A DNA stretch of 64,000 bases from Pseudocercospora fijiensis CIRAD86 (GCF_000340215.1 NW_006921547.1:103886-167885), one strand, 5' to 3'; shown: positions 24,228-36,728, counted from the stretch's first letter. A program made the numbers and translations. Notes: generated by a model not told the origin, from the sequence alone.

Positions 24228-24899
24228 TAATGCTTTATCTAATTAACTAGACGCTACCTATACGATTGCTATAATAACCGATAGTATAATATAGAGGGCT
24301 TAGGTTTATAAACTAACCGTACGGTATAAGTTCTCGAATAAGGCTCTAGTTGTTAGTTTATACTTTAACTACGTAGGGAGTATATATTTCCTAGTAATAG
24401 GGGCCGTATATAGAGGTATATAGACCTCCTCTAGGGTTTTCTATAGTCTAGATTATATAACGATATCCTTCGGGGTACTTAGGGTACAAAATAAGACTCT
24501 CTTATATATAGTATAGATTAAAACTATTTTTTGTTATTTTAATAAAGTACTATATAAGAAGTTAAAAGGATTAAATTTCCTTTTATTTCTATAAAAAGAA
24601 GTATTAGCTACCTTACCTAAAACAGAAGGCATATCCCTTTTTTATAAGCTAAGGGGTATATAACGCGTTAGCTTAGTTATATAACTCTTATATAACTTCT
24701 TAGTAGATAGAAAAATTTTATACTATATTTTAAACTATAGAGTAGAGGGAATATAGGTAATTAATAAAGCTAACTAAACTATCGGCAAGGTAGTATTATA
24801 TAAGTAATTAACTACGCTATATATAATAATTACTTAGGGCTTCTTAATCGGTAACTTAAATATTAACTAATAGACTCTAGAAGGTTCTAGAGGTTAGTA
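24228..24899. other. AT-rich degenerate sequence, nothing identified
   Basis: Very AT-rich with homopolymer A/T runs and no sustained frame. It may be the decayed 3' side or LTR of the Copia element. Confidence 0.3.
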
Positions 24900-26148
24900 G
24901 AACTCTATAGGGGCCCTCTCTACTAGGATACCGGAATCGACGGCTACTACCGGTACTATACCTAATTAGGAGAAGAGATATACTAGTTTGCTCCGCTTAG
25001 CGTATCTCCTAAATACTTTAATTAATATTAAATTACTTAGTTTCTACTAGCTAAGCTAAGCTATTACTAGTCTAATTCTAGATATATTAGATAAGCGTTA
25101 AATTTACGTTAGATTCGCCCTAGATTCCTAATTAGCAAATCGCTAGGCCTAATAAGGCAATAACGCTAAGACCTCGATTTTAAAGCTCTATTCGTCCTCT
25201 TTTAGTATTTCTTACTATTAGGACTTATATTATTAGTATAGATCGATAGTAACTATATCTAAAGACTTATCCGGAGCTTAGTAGACCGGCTTACTATTTA
25301 TACTCTTATATATACCTCTATATTTAGGCTATTTCTTATACTTTTAAAAAGCCTTAAAGCTCTTCTACTATTAAAGCGAGTATATATAGCGATACTAGAA
25401 GATATTTCTAAAAAAATCTTTACGCTAATACTATAGGTTAGTATAAGAGTTTTCAATTGCTTTTATTATATAACTAGCGATTACTACTCGTTATTAGGTA
25501 TAATAGCTAAATTTATCTATATATTAGAATTAAGATTAGCTATATACTAGTTTTTTATAGAAGATAGTAAGTAAGTAATAAAAGGAAGGTATTAGAGATA
25601 ATTAAAAGGAGAACTGCTAAGACTAATAAAATAGCGTTAAAAATTTAACTTAGTAATAACAATAAAATAACTGTTTTAATAACTTCTAAAATAACCTTTA
25701 AAGTAACTTTAATATAGCTTAAAACAAAACCTAGAAAACTTAAAGAATAACTTTATAAGTATCCTAAAATTAACTCTATTAATAACTTTACTAATTAATT
25801 TATTAATAACTTTAGAAATAACTTTATAAGTAACGTTATAGATATTTTTTTTATAAAGTATAGAGAGAAGTTTATATTAAAGTTTATATTAAAGTTTATA
25901 TTAAAGTTTATATAAACTTTTTATATATAGGTTTATATATAAGTTAAGGTATAGGGTTAGAGATAGGGTTAGAGATAAGGTTAGAGATAAGGTTAGAGAT
26001 AAGGTTAGAGATAAGGTTAGAGATAAGGTTAGAGATAAGGTTATAAATAAGGTTATAAATAAGGTTCTAAATAAGGTTCTAAGTAAGGTTATAAGTAAGG
26101 TTATAAGTAAGGTTATAGGCAAGGTTAAAAGTAGGGCTATAGAGACGA
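24900..26148 (+). pseudogene. Unknown degenerate ORF ending in a tetrapeptide-repeat domain
   Basis: A + frame (seen clearly from 24961) runs about 400 codons with TAG/TAA as the only stops. The first ~220 codons look globular (TSLLRLAYLLNTLINIKLL near the start, KDLSGAQQTG near 25260). Gln/Asn-rich sequence follows at 25580-25850, then a 12-bp repeat array encoding four-residue units. The MULE interrupts it at 26157. After the MULE the array continues for about two units (29550-29576) and Gypsy-1 interrupts it again; the frame may continue at 36729. The family is not recognised. Confidence 0.5.
25862..26135 (+). repeat. 12-bp minisatellite (four-codon repeat)
   Basis: About 22 units of 12 bp drift gradually along the array: aaagtttatatt (KVYI), then ggttagagataa-type (RLEI), then ggttataaataa and ggttataagtaa (KVIN, KVIS). 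Because the period is a multiple of three, it stays in the frame of the surrounding degenerate ORF. It superficially resembles telomeric TTAGGG but is not. It is the target of the MULE. Confidence 0.85.
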
Positions 26149-26157
26149 CTATACGTA
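26149..26157. repeat. MULE target-site duplication, left
   Basis: ctatacgta, repeated exactly at 29541-29549. A 9-bp duplication is characteristic of Mutator-like elements. Confidence 0.93.
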
Positions 26158-26211
26158 CCTCGATACTAAACCGAGCCCTAGCTACCCGCCCGAGCCCTAG
26201 TATAACCCGAG
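26158..26211 (+). repeat. MULE terminal inverted repeat, left (54 bp)
   Basis: Starts cctcgatactaaaccgagcc and is the exact reverse complement of 29487-29540. Confidence 0.93.
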
Positions 26212-26407
26212 GCTAGTACTATTATAGAATCGGCTTTATATAGAATTACGTACTCTTTCTATCTAATATAGGCTATTTCCGTTCTTAGTTAGTATTATTA
26301 ACGGGCGCGTAGCGCGTTACCTAGGAAGGAATTCTACTCGAATCTACTATATACCTAAAATTCGTATTTCTTCCCTCTTTTATAGTAGATTACCTAGTAA
26401 CTATCGA

Positions 26408-29256
26408 AAATAGCTAAATCTCTATTATACGAAGAGTTTCTCGATAATCTTATCGCCGGCGGCGCGGTAGAGGCGGTAGTAGAAGAAGGCGCGCTCTTAG
26501 TAGTAGACGGTATTAAAGAGGTTAAAGGCGTACTATCGGCGGTATACGGTATTAATAGTATTAATAGTATTAATAGTATTAATAGTATTAATAGTGTTAA
26601 TAGTATTAATAGTGTTAATAGTGTTAATAGTATTAATAGTATTAATAGTAAAGAAGGTAAAAAAGGTAAAGAAAGTAAAGAAGGTAAAGAAGATAAAGAA
26701 GGTAAAGAAGGTAAAGAGGTCCGATTTATCTCGGAGATACGTATTCGAGGTCGCTATCGCTTACTAAGCCTGCCTCGCGAGCGTGTCGCTTTATCTAATA
26801 ATAGGTTAGTATCGCTACGACCTTAGAAGTACCTATTTTTACTAAAAGAGCGCTACTATAGACCTTTACCGTAAGAGTTAATATTTAGGTCTTATTCTAC
26901 CCTTATCGAGTACGTCTATATCTTCGGAAAGTCGACTAGATATAAGTTTAAGTAGTACAAGCCGTAGAAGAACAAGAACAAGGTTAAATATAGGCACCTC
27001 TTCGTATATAGTTGCTACGGTTTACTAGATAAGCGTATCTAGAAGGAAGAGATAAAGCGGAAGTCGACTTCGAAGAAGATAGGGTATAGGTTCTATTTCT
27101 ACGCTATTACTATCGATCTAGCGTAACTAGAAGGCGAATAGGTAATCCGCTATTCTTTAGAAGATAACTATTATTATTATAACTACGAGAAGGACGATAT
27201 TGTCGCCCTTACTATAGTATAGCGGAAGTTAAGGATAGCGGCTTTCCTCGAGCAATTAGAAGGTCTTTAGTAAGCGCGAATGCTAACCTCGAAGATTATA
27301 GCCTATTTCCGCGACCGTAGTATTATCCTGAAGCCTAAGGATATATATAACGTTGCCTAGTCTCGTAATATTAATACTCGATAAGAGATAAACTAGGCTT
27401 AGCGGATAGTTAAGTTATTAGACGAAAACGGTATCTTCTATAAGGTTAAAACTAATCCGGAAAATAGGGCTATTCGTTCTATAATTGCCCTCTACCTACG
27501 GTTACTAGAAGCCTTTAAGAGTATACTATATATACTAATTATCGACACTACCTATTCTACTAATATCTATAACCTCGAGCTAATAGACATAGTTGCCGCC
27601 GGCCCTATAAATAATACGATTAAGCTTAGTATTAGTCTTATCCGTCCGAAGCTAGATAAAGCGGACTTCTTAAAGCTATTACGTCTACTACGGAAGGGCC
27701 TCGAACAAGCCGGTTGTCTAATGCCTCTTATTATTAGCACTAATCGTAAAGAAGCGCTTATACTAGCTATTAATAATAAGTTTCCGGAGTCTAAGAATAT
27801 CGTCTATAACTAGTATCTATAGTAAGATATACTAACTCGAGTCCGTAAAGAACGAGGCGAATTTAGATAAGTTAAAGCCGATAATAGAGGCTAGACAGAT
27901 AGCCCTTAAACTAGCCGCTTCTTAAAGCTCTTTATATATACTATTCGTAGTCAAACTAAGTAGGAGTTTAACGATAACGCTCGGAAGTTAGACAACGTAT
28001 ATCCTATATTTAAGGCGTACCTAGAAAAGAACTAGTAGCGCTATAAGATACGTATTGTTTACTACTAGACAAACGAGGTTCTATACTTCGGCTATAAGAC
28101 TACTTCTCGTATCGAGTTGACCTATAGATATATTAAACAATAGCTTAATTATAGTAGCCGCTACGACATCTTCTTACTCTTTAAGAGCCTACTTAACTAG
28201 TAGTACGAAGGTTACGATCGTCGTCGTATTCGCCTTGCTAAGAACCTTAAGAGGTGCAATAAGGTACTAACTAGACCCTTCTAGTCTAGTATAGCTCGTA
28301 TAGTTAGTAATTATTGCTTACTAGAAGTAAAGGAGTAATATCTACGTATAGTCGACCTTCTATAGACTACGACTAACGATAATAGTAACGAGGTTAAGCA
28401 CTCGGCCTATTCTTATAGCTATCCTTACTATACCTATAGTAACTATATAAAATCGACCTACGGCCGCCCTTATAAACACGACATTATGCGGCTTCTTAAG
28501 ATAGGCGGCACTTAAGCTATACTATTGCTATCTTACTTCTATTCTTACTAGCTTATTAACTTCCGGAAAACGGTCTATTTTCGAGAGCCAGAAGTAATCT
28601 ATAGCAACCGCAAACCTATAACTAGTAAAGCTACATTATATAGTACTAAGCGTATAGCAACGGCTCGAGAATTAGACGATTTAAATACTACTGCTATTAC
28701 TAAGAAGCAGAAGACAATAACCGCTAGAATACTTAACTTTAAGTTAGAACTAGGCGTATCTCTTATATAGCTTTAGATAACGGTTGCTAAGCACTATAAG
28801 TACGTAAAGAGCTAATACCGTACTTAATAATACCCTTACTAGAGGGCTAATCGTACGTATAGCTCTACCTACTATCTAAGCGGCTTTAAGTGCTATAATC
28901 TACGAGTCGAGTCTTTACTTCTAGCCGCTCCGGAGCTACCTTCTAAGCTTAATCTACTTCGCCGAGAGATTAAGGACCTATAAGCACGTAAGAACTAACG
29001 TCTATAGGCGGAAGAAGAGCGAGCGAGGCAATAAGCTAACTATAGCCGCTAGTAGGCGGTATTATATAAACAATAATAACGACAGGCTGCTTAGTAATAC
29101 TACTAGCACTAGCAATAGTCGCTTATATAGCTAATAGGGCGGCCACTTTATTACTAAGTGCTATAGCAATAGTACTATTAGTTTACTTAGTAGTAGTATT
29201 ATATATAGTAGTAGGCTAGTTAGCAAATAAGGGACTAATATAAGCTAGCATATATA
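26408..29256 (+). pseudogene. MULE transposase pseudogene
   Basis: One frame of about 950 codons. The likely start is ATA at 26408 (ATG hit by TpG to TpA). An N-terminal INS/VNS repeat tract (about 26548-26650) and a Lys/Glu/Gly repeat (about 26650-26720) come first. A FAR1/WRKY-GCM1-like DNA-binding region follows (Cys-poor after RIP, near 26880-27180). Then come the MULE motif LKPKDIYNVA (about 27330) and the first DDE Asp in LYILIIDTTYSTNIYNLELI (about 27522-27585). The C-terminal tail is Gln/Tyr-rich (about 28970-29250). The family catalyses cut-and-paste transposition with 9-bp staggered cuts. TAG/TAA stops make this copy inactive. Confidence 0.87.
26548..26722 (+). repeat. Simple repeats inside the MULE ORF (9-bp INS units, then K/E/G units)
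   Basis: Ten to eleven 9-bp units attaatagt/gttaatagt are followed by ggtaaagaa-type units. Both periods are multiples of three and preserve the frame, giving Ile-Asn-Ser and Lys-Glu-Gly tracts just before the DNA-binding region. Confidence 0.85.
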
Positions 29257-29486
29257 GCATTACGTAGTTATAAGGCTGCAGGTCGTAATCCGCTTAGACC
29301 TAAGTAGATAGTAACTAATAATACCTTAAATTTTGCTATACTACTAATTTGCTAATAAACTTTAGCTTTATAGCTTCTAGTAGTAGTATAGTAGTAGTTA
29401 GCACTAGTTACCCGGCTAGCGGGGCCTACCGCGACGCGATTATCGCTTCTATACGCGATTTTGTATAGAATAGGCGATCTCGTAAT

Positions 29487-29540
29487 CTCGGGTTATACTA
29501 GGGCTCGGGCGGGTAGCTAGGGCTCGGTTTAGTATCGAGG
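29487..29540 (-). repeat. MULE terminal inverted repeat, right (54 bp)
   Basis: Exact inverse of 26158-26211. Confidence 0.93.
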
Positions 29541-29549
29541 CTATACGTA
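29541..29549. repeat. MULE target-site duplication, right
   Basis: ctatacgta, matching 26149-26157. The minisatellite resumes directly after it. Confidence 0.93.
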
Positions 29550-29576
29550 AGGTTATAAGCAAGTTTATAAGTAACT

Positions 29577-29581
29577 CTATA
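29577..29581. repeat. Gypsy-1 target-site duplication, left
   Basis: ctata, matching 36724-36728 beyond the right LTR. Confidence 0.8.
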
Positions 29582-29778
29582 TATTAGGGCTAAAAAGGCT
29601 ATACGTAATTAGTATATAATTAGGCCGAGTAAAGCTAGGCTTTTAGTGCCTTAGGCAGGGCTTAGCGCTTAGCGTTAGGCTAACTAGCCTACCTTCCTCC
29701 CTTTCTTTCTAGATCTCTATCGAATACTATCTATACCTACTACTACCCTATCTACCTACTAATATAACCTCTATTATA
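29582..29778 (+). repeat. Gypsy-1 left LTR (197 bp)
   Basis: Starts tattagggcta (TG of a canonical LTR turned to TA) and ends attata (the right LTR keeps attaca). It is highly similar to 36527-36723. Confidence 0.88.
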
Positions 29779-29894
29779 TAGTATTCGATCTACCCTTTAA
29801 GGATAGTAGCTAGATAGTCCTTATTTTAAGCTTTTAGCGGTATAGCTACGAAAACTATCGATTTAACTATATTACGCCCGAAGAACGGGACCTG

Positions 29895-31440
29895 TATATG
29901 CTATTCTACTAAAAACAACTATACTAATTATTAAGCTAGGCCTTCTATACGGCCTATTATACTAAGTTAAGTATATTAGACCGATACCTACTAATTCCGC
30001 TATATCCGTACTATAAGGGGCTATAATATATTACTAGCACTACCCCTTATTGTAATAGCCGGCTTGTTACAAAGTAATAACAACCGTAGCGCTACTAGTA
30101 GCGCTAGTAATAATAATACTAGTAGTATAGAGCCTACTAAAGTACCTACTAAAGGGCCTACTAAAGAACCTATAGTTCTAGGTAACGATCTAGAATTGCC
30201 TATTAACGACATTCTTAATAACATTGTTAATCGACGATATAGCTAACTAGCCTTTAGCCCCTAACTAGTAGGGAGACTTTAAGAAGCTACTTAAAACAGG
30301 CTTACTGCCCTACGTTAAGAATAGTAGCTAAAGGATAACCTCCTCGAGCTCCGTCGCCTTTAGAAAGCCCCGATAACCGCTACTAAACTAATAGTAGGAC
30401 CTCCCTTACTATCTGTTTAGAAGAAGAAGGATACTAAGCTTAAGGACTATACCGTATTTAACGGCTCTAGTCGCAAGCAATACAACGATTATATACGTAA
30501 TTATAAGCTTAACTAACGAAATATACCGAGGGCTCTTCTAGACGACTATTTATTAGTTGTCTACGCTATATAGTATATTAATAGCGACCTAAAACGCACC
30601 TAGGATAACTATTTTAACTCCCTCGATAATTAGACCGCTATTTAGTAGCAAACCTATAAAACTATTATACTAGACACCCTTAGAAACCCTATACTAAGGC
30701 AATAATATACTTAGGACTAGTACCTTCGAGCTAAGCAAAAGACTAATTAATCGGCCCGCTTATTCGAGGCCTATTTGAAGACCCTTAAAGACGACCTTCC
30801 GCCTAAGACTAATTCTATATAGATCTCCGAGATACGCCTAAAGCTTAGATAGGAGCTTATCCTCGAATTAGACCGTCGCCGTATATTCGAACAAGCTAAT
30901 CTAATACGTATTTAATTTATAGTCGAGGTAGAAACAGCTAAACGAGCTATCTAGCTCTAGTAACGACTAGAATTAAGGATCCGACTAGCTAGTACTAACC
31001 GTAGTAACCGTAGCCGCGGAGGAAACTAAGGTTCCTACTAAAACAATAGTACTAATAATAGGAATAGTAACAATAACCGTAGAAGAGGCCGTAGCCGTCG
31101 ACTATATAGAGGAGGCCGCGATAGGGGCCGTAGAAGGGGCTCGTATCCCTATAATACTAACCGCTCGACTAATAATAGTAGTAATAACAGTTATAGTAAC
31201 CCCCTAACTAGATTAAAGTGCTTTAACTGCGATAGTACTAGCTATCTACTAGGCTAATACGACAAACTAAGGGATTAGGCCCGGATTAACCGCGCTTCCG
31301 CTAAATATAGGAAGTACCTTTTAGCGGCTAACGCTACCCCTATAGGTTAACCTTCGAAAAAAGAGTAAGCGCCGTACTAGCTATTAGCCTTATACGGCGT
31401 AAAACTATCGACATTGTACTAGCTATTATACGTACCTGTC
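29895..31440 (+). pseudogene. Gypsy-1 gag pseudogene
   Basis: The + frame includes a Thr/Pro/Lys-rich stretch (30130-30180), an alpha-helical capsid-like region (30440-30970: DYTVFNGSSRKQYNDYIRN, then TYKTIILDTL), and a long Arg/Asn/Ser/Gly-rich basic tail (31000-31200). A zinc knuckle CFNCDSTSYLLGQY lies near 31220-31260. In the CX2CX4HX4C pattern, His has become Tyr (CAC/CAT to TAC/TAT) and the last Cys has become Tyr (TGC to TAC). Gag packages element RNA in virus-like particles. RIP stops abolish expression. Confidence 0.82.
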
Positions 31441-34400
31441 TTATATAGGATACGTACAGAACTAACTATTAAACTAAGGTTATACTAGATCTAGGAAATT
31501 TAGTTAGTACCCTTATTAACTACCGCCTAGCTAAGTAATTAGACCTTCGACAATTGCCTAGAACTAATATACTAACCCTTGCTTAGTTTAATAACACTCG
31601 GTACTTAACCTATAGGGCTTACTATATTCCTATAGTCCTAAGAGACGACCTCGGTAACGAGCGCTTACTAGATTTTACTACCTATATAGTAGATATAGAC
31701 AACCTTCTATCTAATATTGTTATTAGAAACCCTATTCTTAAGCACTATACTATAGTTATAGACTTAGGCAGTTAATAGTAGCGATTTAGAATCGCTAGAA
31801 GAGAAGATATTAAACATATTAATATTAGCGAGTGCCCTAATAACATTAAGGTTCTGTTTATTAGTACCCTAATACTAGCCTCCGTCTTAGCTAATCCGAC
31901 TACCGACCTACTTAGTAGAGATAACGATAAACCTATGCCCCCTAATAGTATAGACCCTAATTAGCTTACTCGTATACTATAGCCTATTCGAGAGACCTAT
32001 ATTAATATGTTTAAACACTACCTAGCATCGACATTGCCTATATTTAAAGAGACGGACTATGAGATTAATATTACAGAGGGCAAAGAGGTCCCTTTTAGGC
32101 TACTCTACAACCTTAGTAAAAGAGAGCTTACTATATTACGCGAATATCTAGATAAGAACCTAGCTAATAGTCGCATTTAGTATAGTAACAGCCCTACTAG
32201 TATACTAATCCTATTTGTCTCTAAGAAGGATAGTAGCCTACGTTTATACGTTAATTACTGTAGACTTAATACTATTACTATTAAGGACCGCTATCTACTT
32301 CCGCTTATTAATAAGACCCTCGATCGCCTTTCTAGCGCCTGTTTCTATACTACGTTAGATATTAAGGATGCGTACTATCGTATCCGTATTTATAAGGGCG
32401 ATAAATAGAAGATAGCCTTCCGTACTCGCTATAGCTATTTCGAGTACTTAGTTATACTATTTAGGCTAGCTAATACCCCTACTACATTCTAGTCCTATAT
32501 TAATCGGGCCCTATTAGGCCTATTAGACTACCTCTATATAGTCTACCTAGACGATATCCTAGTCTATATATACTTACCTAATATTGCGGAATATTAGGCC
32601 GCCGTACGTAAGGTACTCGACCGCCTACGGGCTTATAGCTTATATTATAAGCCTTCTAAATACACCTTCGCTACTAAGGAGGTAGCCTTCCTTAGCTTCC
32701 TCGTATTAACCGAGGGTATTAAGGCTAATCCTAATCGGATTACGACTATTACTAAGTAGCTAACGCCTACTAGTATTAAGGAGCTTTAATTATTCCTAGG
32801 TTTTACTAACTTCTACCGTCGGTTTATTAAAGGCTATTCGAGGCATATAATGCTACTAACTAAGCTTACTAAAACTAAGGCTAACCTAACTAGAGAGTTT
32901 AAATAGACTAATAGAGCACAAGCCGCTTTTAACGGTTTAAAGAAGCGATTTACTAAAGTCCCCTTATTATACTATTTCGTACTAAGTAGGTAGATCCGTA
33001 TTAAGACTAACGCTTTACAGTTTGCTATATTAGCTATTATGTTATAACAATCGGACAAGGACTATTATTAGTACCCGATTGCCTTCTTCTCGAGAAAGAT
33101 AATTAATACTAAGCGTCGCTACGAGACCTACGAGTAAGAGTTGCTAGCTATTATCGAGGCCTTTAAGTATTAGAGGCACTACCTCGATAGGGCTTAATAT
33201 ACAATCTAGGTCTATATAGACTATAACAACCTCCGTAGAATTACGAAGGTTACTAGGGTTATAGGTCGATAGGCTAGATAGGCCGTCTACCTCGCTAGGT
33301 TCGATTTTAATATATTATATCGGCTAGGCGTAAGCAACCCTACTAATAGCCTATCGAGGCGACCTAATTACGATAGCGAGACTTAGTATATTAATTTATT
33401 GTTTCTAACCCTATAGTATAAGAATTTATTGTTTCTAACCCTATAGTATAAGATTGCTATAGCCTGTATTATTAATAAGTAAGCGTAGGATAAGCGGACT
33501 TCCGGACCCCGCGGCGGTAACAAATACTATAGTAGAGTTGTCGTTCTTCTAGTATACGTTAGAAAGGACGTAGATCGCTCGAGCTATAATAACTCGATTA
33601 AAGACATTGCTATCTATAGTAATAGCCTATATAGCGATAGTACTATAGAAGAGGTTATAGTAGTTCCGGCTACTAGTACTATTATATATATATAATACGT
33701 ACCTCGTTCGATAGTAAGGGTACTATTAAATAACCTTACAAATAGGGATAGTTAATCGTTTATAGATAAGCTATTACGTGCTTAGTAGAGGGACGCCTTT
33801 GCTATTAAACGTATTAATAAGCTTATAAGTAGGCGAACGACTCGATCTAGTAAGAGTAATTAGTCGATCGACGATAAGGGTTACTTAAAGTTTAAGGGCA
33901 GGTACTATATCCCTACTAAACAATCGATTAGACAAGAGCTTTTAAAGCGATACTATAATAGTAAGCTTGCTAGTTACTATAGTATAGAGAGGTCGTACGA
34001 GCTGCTATCGCGTATATACTACTAGCTAAATAGTAAGCGGTATATAAAAGAATATATATAGACCTACGTAGTATACTAGCGTATTAAAGCACTAAAGCAC
34101 CTACTATTTAGCGAGTTGTCTTTACTTCCTATTCCTAGGAAGCTATTCGTAGAACTTATAATAGATTTTATTATAGGCCTTCCTCCTACTAAGCGTAGAG
34201 GTAGTAAGGATATATATAATACTATCCTTATTATAGTAGATCGATTTACTAAGGGCGCTCGATATATCCCGGCGCGGAAGGATTAGACTGCTATTAATAT
34301 AGTAGAAGCGCTATAGAACAACATCTTCTATACCTATTAGAGAACCCCTAAGGGGATAGTGTCTAATCGTAGATCGATACTAATATCGCACTATTAGAGC

Positions 34401-35342
34401 GAAATATACCTATAGCTAAGACTAAAGCATCGGCTATTAATAGCCTTCTATCTATAGACTAACGGTTAAATAGAGAGGCAGAATGCTACCCTATAGTAGT
34501 ACCTACGCCGCTATATTAATAAGAACCCCGAGGATTAGGTTAACCTCCTATAGCCTATAGAATTTGTATATAATAATAGTATATACTTATTAACTAAGGT
34601 TTCGCTATACATAGCTATAATAGGCTAAAACGCTACTTTACTATAAGACCTACTAACGCTCGAGGCCGAGCGTAAGGAAAGGGAAGCGCGTTAAGTACTA
34701 GAGACACTAGCGGTAATAGAACGTATCTAGAAGATACGAGAAATCTATACTAACATAGCTAAGAAGCTAACAAAGGCTTAAGAGTACTAAAAGACCTACT
34801 ACGATAAGCGCTATATACTAATAACCTTTAAACAAGGCGATATAGTTATACTTAGTACAAAGAACCTCCGTATCCGTAAACACCTATTACCTAATAGCAA
34901 AACAAGGCCTAAGCTCGCACTAAGATACATTAGCCTATTCCGTATTCGAGAAGTTAAGGGCTCTTCCGTATAAGCCTATTAGTTATAGCTTCCCCCTTAT
35001 TATACTATCTACGATACCGTCTATATATCCCTCCTTAAACTATACTATTAGCGCGAAGGCGATAAAGCGCCTACTAAGTTAGAAGAAGTCTTAGCTAATA
35101 GTAAAGAGCTATAGTCTATAGAGCGTATATTAAAGCATCGGACTAGGTAAGGCAAAAAGGAGTACCTCTTAAGATAGTAAGGCTATTTACCTAAATAGGA
35201 CTCGTAGGAGGCTAAAGATTCCTTTAAGGATATAACTAAGTTATTAGACGAGTATTGAACTAGTATAAAGAACAAGAAGAAGGCTAAGGGCCTATAATAT
35301 CGCCTAGGAATAATACTACCCCTAGGGTACTATTAGCTAACT
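31440..35342 (+). pseudogene. Gypsy-1 pol pseudogene (PR-RT-RNaseH-IN-chromodomain)
   Basis: Protease: VILDLGNLVSTLINYRLA near 31475 (DSG decayed to DLG). RT: LDIKDAYYRIRI near 32355-32390 and YLDDILVY near 32543-32566. RNase H: the FAILAIMLQQS block near 33010-33050, then RRYETYEQELLAIIEAFK near 33114-33168. Integrase zinc domain near 33950-34090, in which the HHCC ligands read mostly Tyr. Catalytic core: IIDFIIGLPPT near 34160, a second block with Asp turned to Asn near 34360, and QTNGQIERQNATLQQYLR near 34455-34510. A chromodomain (ERILKHRTRQGKKEYLL, near 35115-35170) ends the protein. In this family the chromodomain targets integration to methylated histone H3. Frame shifts relative to gag near 31440. 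Confidence 0.9.
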
Positions 35343-36526
35343 AATTAGAGGCAAGCAATTGTTAGCAATAAGGGATAATAAAACTATACTACTATAGCGA
35401 ACGCGTACCGAGCATTAACGAGCGCGCTATAACTATCGACTAATCCCCTACTCTTTTAAGGAACCTACCTCTTTACCGGCGTACCCTATAGGTCCCCCTC
35501 TTATTCCGCCTTCTATCGAGGCCTAAGGCCTAGTCGATCGGCGAGGACGGCGCGCGCGCGTATAAATAGTAATAATAATAATAACGGCGTTGCGCCTATA
35601 CTAAAGGGCGGTATAGCCGGTACGGCTATATTAGTAATAGTGTTACAAAGTATATCGCTAGTTAAAGCGTTACTAGTCGAAGAAGGAAATTAAAAGCAAG
35701 GTAAAGTTAGCGCTAAGACGGCTAGCGCTACTATTATTAATATTACCTGCTCGCTACTATTACTAACCTTACTTGTTATCGCTACTATGCCTATAAAAAC
35801 AACCTTACCTATACTACGCTAACTAAGTTAAAAGATTAAGCGACTAATAGACTAACTAATAGACTAACTAAGGGCAAAACTATAAAGCTAAGCTAGCTAG
35901 GGTCGATCTTGTAGACAATAGGTTACTCCTCGATCTTTCCGATCCTTTAAGCGAGGCGAACCTTAACTATTATACTTATAATAGCCTTTACCTATAGAAA
36001 CTAGACGAACTATGTTTTTTAAAAAAATAAGATAAGATTAACAATTAAAGGCTGCCAAACCTAACTAATTAGAGCTAGCGAAACTACGAACAATAATAGT
36101 CCTCGTAATAATAAGAATAAACCCTCGGAAGCGGACAACCCTTAGAAGCGGACATTGCTAGGTCTTTTAAGAGTAGACGTAAAGAACTCGGTACGATATT
36201 ACTTAGAACGGAGGCAGTGCTATAATACCTCGTACGCCTACCTATTATAGTAGGGAAGGCGTGCTCGTATTATAATTAGTCGATAGCCCTTAATTCTTAT
36301 AGATATATATTACTTTATAGGTTATTATATATAGGGATAGCGTAGTTAGAGTTAAACATTGTATTATATTAGAAGTAAGGTTTGATATAGTTATATAATT
36401 GGGTAGTTAAGTGTTTAATTTAGCGCGGGCTAAGTAGCTTATTAGACTTACTAAGTTAGTAGTAATAGAGGCTAAGATTAGAATATAGATAGGCTACGAG
36501 GGCGCGGCCTTTACCGGGGAAGCGTA
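35343..36526. other. Gypsy-1 3' internal region, non-coding
   Basis: About 1.2 kb between pol and the right LTR. It holds a CG-alternating stretch near 35549-35560, a (taa)n run near 35565-35583, and imperfect repeats of gactaactaatagactaa near 35845-35875. No env-like or other domain was seen. The purine-rich accggggaagc near 36513-36523 is a candidate polypurine tract. Confidence 0.5.
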
Positions 36527-36723
36527 TATTAGGGCTAAAGAGGCTACACGTAATTAGTATATAATTAGGCCGAGTGAAGCTAGGGTCTTAGTGCCTTAGG
36601 CAGGGCTTGGCGCTTAGCGTTACGCTAACTAGCCTACCTTCCTTCCTCTCCTCTTAGATCTCTATCGAATACTACCTATACCTACTACTACCCTATCTAC
36701 CTACTAATATAACCCCTATTACA
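36527..36723 (+). repeat. Gypsy-1 right LTR (197 bp)
   Basis: Same length as the left LTR. It keeps a few more CpA/TpG sites (for example the attaca end), consistent with independent RIP of the two LTRs. Confidence 0.88.
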
Positions 36724-36728
36724 CTATA
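36724..36728. repeat. Gypsy-1 target-site duplication, right
   Basis: ctata, matching 29577-29581. Confidence 0.8.

Larger units (their letters stand above)
26158..29540 (+). mobile_element. Mutator-like (MULE) DNA transposon, complete, RIPed
   Basis: A 3,383-bp element with perfect 54-bp terminal inverted repeats (26158-26211 and 29487-29540) and an exact 9-bp TSD. It encodes one long MULE transposase relic. The TIRs are still identical although the interior has many RIP stops; the TIRs contain few CpA/TpG sites. It is inserted into the 12-bp minisatellite. Size and architecture resemble Hop-type fungal MULEs. Confidence 0.93.
29582..36723 (+). mobile_element. Gypsy-1: complete chromodomain Ty3/Gypsy LTR retrotransposon
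   Basis: A 7,142-bp element with two 197-bp LTRs and a 5-bp TSD. It encodes gag with a CCHC knuckle, then protease, RT, RNase H, integrase and a C-terminal chromodomain, in the order of Ty3/Gypsy chromoviruses. LTR copies differ mainly by CpA/TpG to TpA transitions. It inserted in the minisatellite-bearing ORF, a few bp beyond the MULE. Confidence 0.92.

Noticed and set aside
25901..26122. Minus-strand ORF of Leu/Thr repeats
   Set aside because: It is the antisense of the 12-bp minisatellite; the + frame agrees with the surrounding degenerate ORF.
25940..26130. Internal telomere repeat (gggttag units)
   Set aside because: The period is 12 bp with changing units, not (TTAGGG)n, and it keeps a reading frame.
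30021..30246. Overlapping small ORFs on both strands at 30021-30246
   Set aside because: The + one is part of the Gypsy-1 gag frame; the minus one is its antisense shadow.
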